Assembly (NCBI RefSeq): GCF_029958925.1
Contig: NZ_CP124616.1
Location: forward strand, 1,984,001-2,048,000
DNA from: Tropicibacter oceani
GTDB lineage: Bacteria; Pseudomonadota; Alphaproteobacteria; Rhodobacterales; Rhodobacteraceae
Direction: 5' to 3'
DNA: 64,000 bases
In this document: in pieces, positions 7,901 through 14,467 of the stretch
Position numbering within the stretch: position 1 is the stretch's first letter
Layout: each line of letters starts with the position of its first letter
Position numbers and translations under genes: made by a program
The notes under the pieces: generated by a model
What the model saw: only the letters and a program-made list of their open reading frames with translations
What the model was told of the DNA's origin: nothing
Databases searched by the model: none

Positions 7901-8393
7901 CCCAGGATGCCTTGAGCATCAGCGGATAGCCGACAGCCTCGGCCTCTTTGGTGATGGCGTCGAAATCATCACCCAGAACCTCGGTCGCGGGGATGACCGG
8001 CACGCCGGCCTCGATCGCGACGCGGCGGGCGCTGGCCTTGTCGCCAAGGGCGCGCATGGTTTCCGCCCTGGGGCCGATAAAGGTGATGCCGTTCGCCACG
8101 CAGGCGTCGACGAAATCGGGGTTTTCCGACAAGAGGCCATAGCCGGGGTGGATCGCGTCGGCGCCGCTTTCCTTGGCGACCCGGATGATTTCATCAATTG
8201 ACAGGTAGGCCTGAACCGGGCCCAGCCCTTCGCCGATGCGATACGCCTCGTCCGCCTTGAAGCGGTGCAGGCCCAGCTTGTCCTCTTCTGCATAGACCGC
8301 CACGGTCTTTTTGCCCATTTCGTTGGCCGCACGCATGATGCGGATGGCAATTTCGCCCCGGTTGGCGATGAGAATTTTCTTGAATTCGGGCAT
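4950..8393 (-). CDS. pyc: Pyruvate carboxylase
   Basis: This biotin enzyme converts pyruvate to oxaloacetate with ATP and bicarbonate, an anaplerotic step. It is 1147 residues, the usual length of the single-chain form. The biotin carboxylase domain (about 1-450) shows KILIANRGEIAIR, the ATP-grasp loop WGGGGRGM and EVNPRVQVEHTVTEE. The carboxyltransferase domain starts near residue 537 with DTTMRDGHQS and continues through FHTHDTSG. The C-terminal biotinyl domain carries EAMKMET with the acceptor Lys 35 residues from the end. The ATG at 8393 (MPEFKK) fits homologues and has AGGAA upstream. The leader contains two TTTGC-type boxes at 8479-8524 like those at pccB, suggesting control by PccR. 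Confidence 0.97.
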   Translation of the reverse strand: MPEFKKILIANRGEIAIRIMRAANEMGKKTVAVYAEEDKLGLHRFKADEAYRIGEGLGPVQAYLSIDEIIRVAKESGADAIHPGYGLLSENPDFVDACVANGITFIGPRAETMRALGDKASARRVAIEAGVPVIPATEVLGDDFDAITKEAEAVGYPLMLKASWGGGGRGMRPVNGPDELKEKVLEGRREAEAAFGNGEGYLEKMIIRARHVEVQILGDSHGNIYHLYERDCSVQRRNQKVVERAPAPYLSEAQREEICELGRKICAHVNYECAGTVEFLMDMDTGKFYFIEVNPRVQVEHTVTEEVTGIDIVQAQILIAEGKSLAEATGKASQYDIRLNGHALQTRITTEDPANNFIPDYGRITAYRSATGMGIRLDGGTAYAGGVITRYYDSLLVKVTAKAPTPEQAIRRMDRALREFRIRGVTTNIEFVINLLKHPVFLNNQYTTKFIDTTPELFQFSKRRDRGTKVLTYIADITVNGHPETEGRVRPAADLKPARAPKLRAEAPAPGTKTLLDEKGPQAVADWMLAQKQLLITDTTMRDGHQSLLATRMRSVDMIGAAPAYAHNLPQLFSVECWGGATFDVAYRFLQECPWQRLRDLRARMPNLMTQMLLRGANGVGYTNYPDNVVQFFVKQAAETGVDVFRVFDSLNWVENMRVAMDAVLDTGRVLEGTICYTGDILDPDRAKYDLKYYVAMGKELRDAGSHVIGLKDMAGLLKASSAGALVKALKEEVGLPIHFHTHDTSGAAIATIIEASKAGVDVVDAAMDSFSGNTSQPTLGSVVEALRFTERDTGLDIGAIREISNYFEAVRGQYAAFESGLQAPASEVYLHEMPGGQFTNLKAQARSLGLEEKWHEVAQTYADVNQMFGDIVKVTPSSKVVGDMALMMVSQGLTRAQVEDPSVELSFPDSVIDMMKGNLGQPPGGWPKAIQKKILKDEKPFSDRPGLHAAPVDIEETRARLSKELEGKPVDDEDLNGYLMYPKVFLDYMGRHRTYGPVRSLPTKTFFYGMQPGEEITAEIDPGKTLEILLQAVGETQEDGNVKVFFELNGQPRTIRVPDRKAAATTAARPKAELGNPNHVGAPMPGVVASVAVQAGAKVKTGDLLLTIEAMKMETGMHAERDAVVKAVHVQPGGQIDAKDLLVEFE

Positions 8394-8478
8394 CTGGCAG
8401 TTCCTGACCGTGGTTTGGCGTGACGTCGCGAAGTGTGACGGGAGTATGAACGACACGCTGCGATGCAGCGCAAGGGGG

Positions 8479-8524
8479 TTTGCAAATTTGTTAATTCAGA
8501 GGGGTATTTTTGCTAATATGCAAA
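8479..8524 (-). promoter_or_regulatory. TTTGC-type boxes upstream of pyc (PccR-like operator)
   Basis: Two 16-base boxes, TTTGCAAATTTGTTAA (8479-8494) and TTTGCTAATATGCAAA (8509-8524), lie 86-131 bases upstream of the pyc ATG in a locally AT-rich stretch. They resemble the boxes at pccB (30814-30829) and pccR (29445-29460). In Rhodobacter sphaeroides PccR acts through TTTGCAAA motifs. The assignment here is inference. Confidence 0.5.
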
Positions 8525-8528
8525 TCCC

Positions 8529-9668
8529 TCAGGCCAACAGGCGTTTTGACAGATCGGCAAGGTGATGCGTGCCCAATTGGGCCATGTTCAGCTTCATGTC
8601 GTCGGTCAGGATATGGGTCAGGTGGGCGGGGCCCTTTGCCCCAAGCGCGGCCACCGCATAGTGCCAGGCGCGGCCCAGCATGACGAAATCCGCCCCCAGC
8701 GCCAAGGCCCGCAGCACATCCATCCCCGCGGCGACGCCGCTGTCGAAGATCACCGGGAAATCGGGGCCGACGGCCTGGCGCACCTTTGGCAGCTGGGTGA
8801 TGGCGGCGGGGCCGGGTTCGAACTGGCGGGCCGAGTGGTTCGAGACCCAGATCGCATCGACGCCTTCGCCGACCAGCCGTTTCGCGGCGACCGGACACAT
8901 GACGCCCTTGACCAGCAGATCGCCCTGCCATTCGTCGCGCAGCGCCTTTAGCGTGTCCCAGTCGGGGGTGCCGCGAATGATGTGCCCGGCGTGATGCAGG
9001 CTGGAGCGCGGATCGGTCTGATCGACATAGCTTTCGGGCAGCACGATGCGCGGCGCGCCGATTTTCAGGGTGCGCAGCGACCATTCGGGGTGGGTGAGCA
9101 CCTCCCAGACCACGCGCGGGGTGATTTTTGGCGGCAGGGTCAGCTTGGCCCGGCGCTGGCGTTCGCGGCGCGAATCGTCCGGCACGTCAACGGTGAAGAT
9201 CAGCTTGGTAAAGCCGCTGTCGCGGGCGCGTTTCAGCATGTCGCGGCGAATCTCGGGGTCGGCGGGGCAATAGAGCTGATACCAGCCCATGTCGCCGGCG
9301 ATCGGTCCGATTTCTTCGGGCAGGCGGGTGGCAACGGTCGACAGGCCAAAGGGGATGCGGGTCTGGGCGGCATGGGTCGCCAGCATCCGTTCCGCCCCGG
9401 GCCACATCAGGCCTGACATGCCCACGGGCGCAATGCCGAAGGGGCGCGAATACTCGGTTCCCATGAAGGTCGTGGTGAAATCGGGACCGACCCTGCCGGG
9501 CAGGATGTCGGGCATGAAATGCACGGCATCCAGCGCGTCGCGGTTGCGTTTTGCCTGAAGCTCGGCGCCGGTGCTGCTGTCGAGGTATTCAAAGGCGAAA
9601 TGCGGGATGCGCCTGCGGGCCTTGGCGCGCAGGTCGGAGACGGCGGGGTAGGTCAGGTCCAGATCCAT
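8529..9668 (-). CDS. FMN-dependent alpha-hydroxy acid dehydrogenase/oxidase (L-lactate dehydrogenase-like)
   Basis: The 379-residue TIM-barrel flavoprotein oxidises an alpha-hydroxy acid such as L-lactate, glycolate or mandelate. Family features are the N-terminal MDLDLTYPAVSDLRAKARRR, FGIAPVGMSGLMWPGAE, the FMN-contacting WYQLYCP, TVDVPDDSRRERQRR and the C-terminal FDSGVAAGMDVLRALALGAD followed by GRAWHYAVAALG. The active-site His/Arg segment reads VSNHSARQFEPG instead of the common SNHGGRQLD, so substrate assignment is uncertain. The ATG at 9668 fits homologues. A dispersed repeat lies upstream, and pyc follows on the same strand after 135 bases holding its own candidate operator. Confidence 0.85.
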   Translation of the reverse strand: MDLDLTYPAVSDLRAKARRRIPHFAFEYLDSSTGAELQAKRNRDALDAVHFMPDILPGRVGPDFTTTFMGTEYSRPFGIAPVGMSGLMWPGAERMLATHAAQTRIPFGLSTVATRLPEEIGPIAGDMGWYQLYCPADPEIRRDMLKRARDSGFTKLIFTVDVPDDSRRERQRRAKLTLPPKITPRVVWEVLTHPEWSLRTLKIGAPRIVLPESYVDQTDPRSSLHHAGHIIRGTPDWDTLKALRDEWQGDLLVKGVMCPVAAKRLVGEGVDAIWVSNHSARQFEPGPAAITQLPKVRQAVGPDFPVIFDSGVAAGMDVLRALALGADFVMLGRAWHYAVAALGAKGPAHLTHILTDDMKLNMAQLGTHHLADLSKRLLA

Positions 9669-9716
9669 GGTGGCATTTGGGGCGGGATCGGTGGGTTTGT
9701 CCAGAGGGCGTGTCTG

Positions 9717-9785
9717 TGGGGGAGCGGGCAGGGGCTCTGCCCCGTCGCTTGCGCGACTCCCCGGGATATTTTTGGCACAAAGAAA
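9717..9785 (+). repeat. Dispersed intergenic element, copy 3
   Basis: GGGGC-TCT-GCCCC (9731-9743), a GCGACTCC spacer region, then CCCCGGGATATTTTTGGCAC and AAAGAAAC, in plus orientation. It lies in the divergent gap between the alpha-hydroxy acid dehydrogenase and uvrD. Confidence 0.75.
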
Positions 9786-9845
9786 CGTGGGAACATTATG
9801 CGAACGTGACTTTTGTTTGCGGCGCGGGGGCGCTATGTTTTGCGC

Positions 9846-12269
9846 ATGAGCAGTTTTGATGACTTTGATGCCTTTGAAGGCGCGTCCCTGTCGGCCCGGG
9901 CCATGGCGGCGCGGCCGATGCCCTATCTGGATGAGCTGAACCCGGCGCAGCGCGCGGCGGTCGAGGCTTTGGATGGGCCTGTCTTGATGCTGGCCGGGGC
10001 GGGGACCGGCAAGACCAAGGCGCTGACCGCGCGGATCGTGCATCTGCTGAACACCGGGCGGGCGCGGCCGAATGAGATATTGTCGGTGACCTTCACCAAC
10101 AAGGCTGCGCGCGAGATGAAGAATCGCGTCTCTGGTTTGTTAGGGCAGGCGGTCGAGGGGATGCCCTGGCTGGGGACCTTCCATTCGATCTGTGTGAAAT
10201 TGCTGCGCCGTCATGCGGAATTGGTGGGGCTGAAGTCGAATTTCACCATTCTGGATACGGACGATCAGTTGCGCCTGCTCAAGCAATTGGTGCAGGCGGC
10301 GGGAATCGACGACAAACGCTGGCCCGCGCGGCAGTTGGCGGGGGTGATCGACAACTGGAAGAACCGGGCTTTGACGCCGGACAAGATCCCGGCGGCGGAT
10401 GCGGGGGCCTACAACCACCGCGGGGCGGAGCTTTATGCGCAATACCAGGTGCGGTTGCGTGAACTCAATGCCGTGGATTTTGGTGATCTGCTCTTGCACA
10501 TGGTGGTGATTTTCCAGACCCACGAGGATGTGCTGGAGCAGTATCAGCGCTGGTTCCGCTATATTCTGGTGGACGAGTACCAGGATACCAACGTGGCGCA
10601 ATACATGTGGCTGCGGCTGCTGGCGCAAAGACATCGCAACATCTGTTGCGTGGGCGACGATGACCAGTCGATCTATGGTTGGCGCGGCGCCGAGGTGGGC
10701 AATATCCTGCGCTTTGAAAAGGATTTTCCCGGCGCGCATGTGGTGCGGCTGGAGCAGAATTACCGCTCGACCCCGCATATTCTGGCGGCGGCGTCCTCGG
10801 TCATTCGTGGCAATGCCAATCGGTTGGGCAAGGAGCTGTGGACCGAAGCGCAGGAGGGCGAAAAGCTTCGTCTGATCGGCCATTGGGACGGCGAGGAAGA
10901 AGCGCGCTGGATCGGCGAAGAGATCGAGTCGATGCAGGGGGGCACGCGCGGGATGCGGGGCTTTTCCCTGGATGACATGGCGATTTTGGTGCGCGCCTCG
11001 CACCAGATGCGGGCCTTTGAGGATCGGTTCCTGACCATCGGATTGCCCTACCGGGTGATTGGCGGGCCGCGGTTCTATGAACGCATGGAGATCCGTGATG
11101 CCATGGCCTATTTCCGGCTGGTGGTGTCGCCCTCGGACGATCTGGCGTTCGAGCGGGTGGTGAACACGCCCAAGCGCGGGCTGGGCGACAAGGCGCAGCA
11201 GACCATCCAACAGATTGCGCGCGCCAATGGCGTGCCTTTGCTGGACGGGGCGGCGCTGGCGGTGGAGCAGGGCGCGATCAAGGGCAAGGGCGCCAAGGCG
11301 CTGGGCGAATTCGTGGTGAATATCGCGCGCTGGGGCCGGATGATGCGCGGCACCGTGGCGGTGGACAGCGATGATGTTCTGGACGATCTGGCGCAGCCGA
11401 TGGCCTCGACCCCCGAGGTCAGCCATATCGAGTTGGCGCAGATCATCCTGGACGAATCCGGCTATACCGAGATGTGGCAGAACGACAAGACGCCCGAGGC
11501 GCCGGGCCGTCTTGAGAACCTCAAGGAACTGGTCAAGGCGCTGGAATCCTTTGAGAATATTCAGGGGTTTCTGGAGCACGTCAGCCTTGTCATGGACAAC
11601 GACAGCGACGATGGCGGGGCCAAGGTATCGATCATGACGCTGCACGCGGCCAAGGGGCTGGAGTTTCCCGTGGTGTTCCTGCCGGGCTGGGAGGACGGGT
11701 TGTTCCCGTCGCAACGCTCGATGGACGAAAGCGGGGTCAAGGGGCTGGAGGAGGAGCGGCGGCTTGCCTACGTCGGGATCACCCGCGCCGAAGAGGTCTG
11801 TACCATTTCCTTTGCCGGGAACCGCCGGGTGTTCGGGCAATGGCAGTCGCAGATGCCGTCGCGTTTCGTCGATGAACTGCCCGAAGAGCATGTGGAGGTG
11901 CTGACGCCTCCGGGGCTGTATGGCGGCGGCTATGGGGCGGCTGCCAGCGCGGGGATGTCCGGGGGAATGACCCCGGGGATGGAAAGCCGTGTGGCCTCGG
12001 CCAATGTCTATAATTCACCCGGCTGGAAGCGGCTGCAATCGCGGCAGGGGGACCGGCCGGTCAGCCAGCCCAAGGAAAGCCGCAACACGGTGATCGATCT
12101 GCAGGCGGTCAGCGCCTATACCATGGGGGAACGGGTGTTCCACGATAAGTTCGGCTATGGCGAGATCGTCGGGATCGAGGGCGACAAACTGGAGATCGCC
12201 TTTGACAAGGCGGGGACCAAGAAGGTGGTGTCGCGCTACATCTGTTCCGCAGATGATGTGCCATTTTAG
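9846..12269 (+). CDS. uvrD: UvrD/PcrA-type superfamily 1A DNA helicase
   Basis: This 3'-5' DNA helicase of 807 residues probably acts in nucleotide excision and mismatch repair. Motifs appear in order: LNPAQRAAVEA (Q motif), GAGTGKTK at 51-58 (Walker A), SVTFTNKAAREMK, LVDEYQDTN (Walker B), DDDQSIYGWRGA, QNYRST, IMTLHAAKGLEFPVVFLPG and RLAYVGITRAEE. The C-terminal end has a Tudor-like segment (ERVFHDKFGYGEIVGIEGDK), as in PcrA, thought to contact RNA polymerase. A ribosome site is not obvious, and the ATG at 9846 is chosen from the MSSFDDFD start. It is monocistronic, and the 101-bp repeat array begins 3 bases after the stop. Confidence 0.93.
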   Translation: MSSFDDFDAFEGASLSARAMAARPMPYLDELNPAQRAAVEALDGPVLMLAGAGTGKTKALTARIVHLLNTGRARPNEILSVTFTNKAAREMKNRVSGLLGQAVEGMPWLGTFHSICVKLLRRHAELVGLKSNFTILDTDDQLRLLKQLVQAAGIDDKRWPARQLAGVIDNWKNRALTPDKIPAADAGAYNHRGAELYAQYQVRLRELNAVDFGDLLLHMVVIFQTHEDVLEQYQRWFRYILVDEYQDTNVAQYMWLRLLAQRHRNICCVGDDDQSIYGWRGAEVGNILRFEKDFPGAHVVRLEQNYRSTPHILAAASSVIRGNANRLGKELWTEAQEGEKLRLIGHWDGEEEARWIGEEIESMQGGTRGMRGFSLDDMAILVRASHQMRAFEDRFLTIGLPYRVIGGPRFYERMEIRDAMAYFRLVVSPSDDLAFERVVNTPKRGLGDKAQQTIQQIARANGVPLLDGAALAVEQGAIKGKGAKALGEFVVNIARWGRMMRGTVAVDSDDVLDDLAQPMASTPEVSHIELAQIILDESGYTEMWQNDKTPEAPGRLENLKELVKALESFENIQGFLEHVSLVMDNDSDDGGAKVSIMTLHAAKGLEFPVVFLPGWEDGLFPSQRSMDESGVKGLEEERRLAYVGITRAEEVCTISFAGNRRVFGQWQSQMPSRFVDELPEEHVEVLTPPGLYGGGYGAAASAGMSGGMTPGMESRVASANVYNSPGWKRLQSRQGDRPVSQPKESRNTVIDLQAVSAYTMGERVFHDKFGYGEIVGIEGDKLEIAFDKAGTKKVVSRYICSADDVPF

Positions 12270-12271
12270 GT

Positions 12272-12605
12272 CGCGAAAGCCCCGTCTTTCGCGACCGGTG
12301 GGCAAGGGTGTCTTTTCGCAAAGCGAAAGGATCACCAGCCCGCACCGTTGACATTCCGGACGCATCCGGTTCCGCGAAAGCCCCGTCTTTCGCGACCGGT
12401 GGGCAAGGGTGTCTTTTCGCAAAGCGAAAGGATCACCAGCCCGCACCGTTGACATTCCGGACGCATCCGGTTCCGCGAAAGCCCCGTCTTTCGCGACCGG
12501 TGGGCAAGGGTGTCTTTTCGCAAAGCGAAAGGATCACCAGCCCGCACCGTTGACATTCCGGACGCGCCCGGTTCCGCGAAAGCCCCGTCTTTCGCGACCG
12601 GTGGC
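12272..12605 (+). repeat. 101-bp tandem repeat array with nested hairpins (3 full units plus a partial fourth)
   Basis: Units start at 12272, 12373, 12474 and 12575, with a period of exactly 101. The first two are near identical, the third differs at CGCAT to CGCGC, and the fourth stops after about 31 bases. In unit 1, CGCGAAAG (12272-12279) pairs with CTTTCGCG (12286-12293). CGGTGGGC (12296-12303) pairs with GCCCGCACCG (12338-12347, one bulge) and encloses a long hairpin of 12307-12319 with 12323-12336 (loop AAA). CCGGA-CGCA-TCCGG closes the unit (12356-12369). Because 101 is not a multiple of 3, reading frames shift from unit to unit, so it is not coding. It lies in the presumed 3' untranslated region of uvrD. 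Confidence 0.92.
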
Positions 12606-12630
12606 AGGGTGTTCATTTTGACTTGAAACG

Positions 12631-12693
12631 GAGCAGGGGGCTCTGCCCCCTCGGCCTGCGGCCTCACCCCCGGGATATTTGGGGCAAGAGGAA
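12631..12693 (+). repeat. Dispersed intergenic element, copy 4
   Basis: GGGGGC-TCT-GCCCCC hairpin (12636-12650), then GGCCTGCGGCC, then the core CCCCCGGGATATTTGGGGC and AAGAGGAAG, in plus orientation. It lies between the 101-bp array and the Lrp gene. Confidence 0.78.
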
Positions 12694-12701
12694 GCAGGCG
12701 G

Positions 12702-13178
12702 TCAATCGACCGGTAGCGGCGCGTCCTTTTTGGGCTGGTCCATGACGATCTGGCTGTGGACGCGGGAGACCGAAGGGTGCGCCAGAAGGACGTCATGGAT
12801 CAGCCGGTTCAGGGCCGCAAGATCGGGGCAGTAGACGCGCAGCAGATAGTCGGCTTCGCCGGTCATGGTCCAGGCCGAGGTGATCTCGGATCGGGTGGTC
12901 AGCAGGCGGGTGAAGCTGGCGCCCTGCTGGGCGCCGTGGCTGGCCAGTTGCACCTGGATGAAGGCTTGCACGTCGAGGCCAAGGCGCGCCGGGTCAAGTC
13001 GGGCGCGGTAGCCCTGGATCAGGCCGCTTTCTTCGAGGCGTTGGCGGCGGCGGCCGATCTGGCTGGCCGACAGGTTCAGGGATTCGGACAGGTCCTGCGC
13101 CGTGGCCTGGGCGTTCTTTTGCAGCGCGGTCAGCAGGGCGCGGTCGGTGGCATCAAGTTGCGTGCGGGATTGTTGCAT
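12702..13178 (-). CDS. Lrp/AsnC family transcriptional regulator
   Basis: The 158-residue protein has an N-terminal AsnC-type helix-turn-helix (LDATDRALLTALQKNAQATA, then LSASQIGRRRQRLEESGLI) and a C-terminal ligand-sensing RAM domain (AFIQVQLASHG, WTMTGEADYLLRVYCPDL). It is divergent from hppD with a 119-base gap, so the natural guess is control of tyrosine/phenylalanine catabolism with an aromatic amino acid as effector. That link is inferred from position only. Confidence 0.92.
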   Translation of the reverse strand: MQQSRTQLDATDRALLTALQKNAQATAQDLSESLNLSASQIGRRRQRLEESGLIQGYRARLDPARLGLDVQAFIQVQLASHGAQQGASFTRLLTTRSEITSAWTMTGEADYLLRVYCPDLAALNRLIHDVLLAHPSVSRVHSQIVMDQPKKDAPLPVD

Positions 13179-13297
13179 GGAGATTGTGTATCACGCGGGT
13201 TTCGCGCGTTCAATTGGATTGATCGGGCCGATATGCGCGCAGATTGCGCGAGGATTGGGGTATCTTGTGCATCACACGCGCAAACAGGAGGAATATC

Positions 13298-14395
13298 ATG
13301 GGCCCTTTCCCGCACGACGCCCCGCAGTCGAAGATCACCGCCGAGAACCCCGCCGGGACCGATGGCTTTGAATTTGTCGAATTCGCCCATCCCGACCCGC
13401 AAGAGCTGCGCGATCTGTTTACCCGGATGGGCTATGCCCATGTGGCCAACCACAAGACCAAGAAGGTCGAGCTTTGGCAGCAGGGCGACATCACCTATGT
13501 GCTGAACGCCGAACCGGGCAGTTTTGCCGCGCGCTTTGTCGATGAACACGGCCCCTGCGCGCCGTCGATGGCCTGGCGGGTGGTCGATGCGCAAAAGGCC
13601 TTTGACCATGCGGTCAAGATGGGCGCCGAGCCCTATGAGGGCAAGGACAGGACCGTGGACTGGCCGGCGATCAAGGGCATCGGCGGCAGCCTGCTGTATT
13701 TCACCGACCAGTATTACGACACCTCGCCCTATAACGAGGAGTTCACCTGGATCGAGCAGAGCAAACCGCGCGGCGTCGGCTTTTACTACCTGGATCACCT
13801 GACGCACAACGTGTTCAAGGGCAATATGGACAAGTGGTTCCAGTTCTATGGCACGCTGTTCAATTTCCGCGAAATCCGGTTCTTTGACATCGAGGGCAAG
13901 TTCACGGGGCTGTTCAGCCGCGCGTTGACCTCGCCCTGTGGGCGCATCCGGATTCCGATCAACGAAGATCGCGGTGAGACCGGCCAGATCGTCGCCTATC
14001 TGAAGAAATACAAGGGTGAGGGCATTCAGCACATCGCCGTGGGCGCGCGGGACATCTATGACGCCACCGACAAGATCGCGGACAACGGGCTGAAGTTCAT
14101 GCCGGGGCCGCCGGATGCCTATTACGCGCTGTCGTTCGACCGAGTCACCGGCCACCAGGAACCGGTGGACCGGATGAAAAAACATGGCATCCTGATTGAC
14201 GGCGAAGGCGTGGTCGATGGCGGCGAAACCAGGATCCTGTTGCAGATCTTTTCCAAAACGGTGATCGGGCCGATCTTTTTCGAGTTCATCCAGCGCAAGG
14301 GCGATGACGGCTTCGGCGAGGGCAACTTCAAGGCGCTGTTCGAATCCATCGAGCGAGAGCAGATCGCCAGCGGAGAGCTGTCGGCAGCCGAATGA
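13298..14395 (+). CDS. hppD: 4-Hydroxyphenylpyruvate dioxygenase
   Basis: This Fe(II) dioxygenase turns 4-hydroxyphenylpyruvate into homogentisate in tyrosine catabolism. It is 365 residues. The C-terminal half carries the facial triad: His in YLDHLTHNVF, His in GIQHIAVGARDI and Glu in FFEFIQRKGDDGFGEGNFKA. The tail segment ALFESIEREQ is also typical. The ATG at 13298 has AGGAGGAA upstream at good spacing. It is divergent from an Lrp-type regulator and ends in a strong intrinsic terminator. The next pathway enzymes (homogentisate dioxygenase, fumarylacetoacetase) are not in the window. Confidence 0.95.
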   Translation: MGPFPHDAPQSKITAENPAGTDGFEFVEFAHPDPQELRDLFTRMGYAHVANHKTKKVELWQQGDITYVLNAEPGSFAARFVDEHGPCAPSMAWRVVDAQKAFDHAVKMGAEPYEGKDRTVDWPAIKGIGGSLLYFTDQYYDTSPYNEEFTWIEQSKPRGVGFYYLDHLTHNVFKGNMDKWFQFYGTLFNFREIRFFDIEGKFTGLFSRALTSPCGRIRIPINEDRGETGQIVAYLKKYKGEGIQHIAVGARDIYDATDKIADNGLKFMPGPPDAYYALSFDRVTGHQEPVDRMKKHGILIDGEGVVDGGETRILLQIFSKTVIGPIFFEFIQRKGDDGFGEGNFKALFESIEREQIASGELSAAE

Positions 14396-14413
14396 TCCTG
14401 CCACAGGACAAAC

Positions 14414-14443
14414 AAAAAGCCCGGTGCAGTCGCCGGGCTTTTT
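14414..14443. terminator. Bidirectional intrinsic terminator, hppD and the 1071-residue protein gene
   Basis: AAAAAGCCCGG (14414-14424) pairs with CCGGGCTTTTT (14433-14443), loop of 8, with A-run and T-run on both sides. It sits between two convergent genes and works for both. Confidence 0.9.
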
Positions 14444-14467
14444 TGTACGCGGATAGACGTAGGGATG

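Noticed and set aside
5004-8201. A 1065-codon open frame on the plus strand opposite pyc
   Set aside because: It is a shadow of pyc in GC-rich DNA: low-complexity, Arg/Gly/His-rich, with no family match, while the opposite strand encodes a complete pyruvate carboxylase.
12272-12605. CRISPR array
   Set aside because: Units are contiguous and 101 bp with no variable spacers, and no cas genes are present.
12308-12621. Open frames inside the 101-bp repeat array
   Set aside because: The period is not a multiple of three, so no frame repeats the same peptide, and the frames differ between copies. Pairing of stems explains the conservation better.
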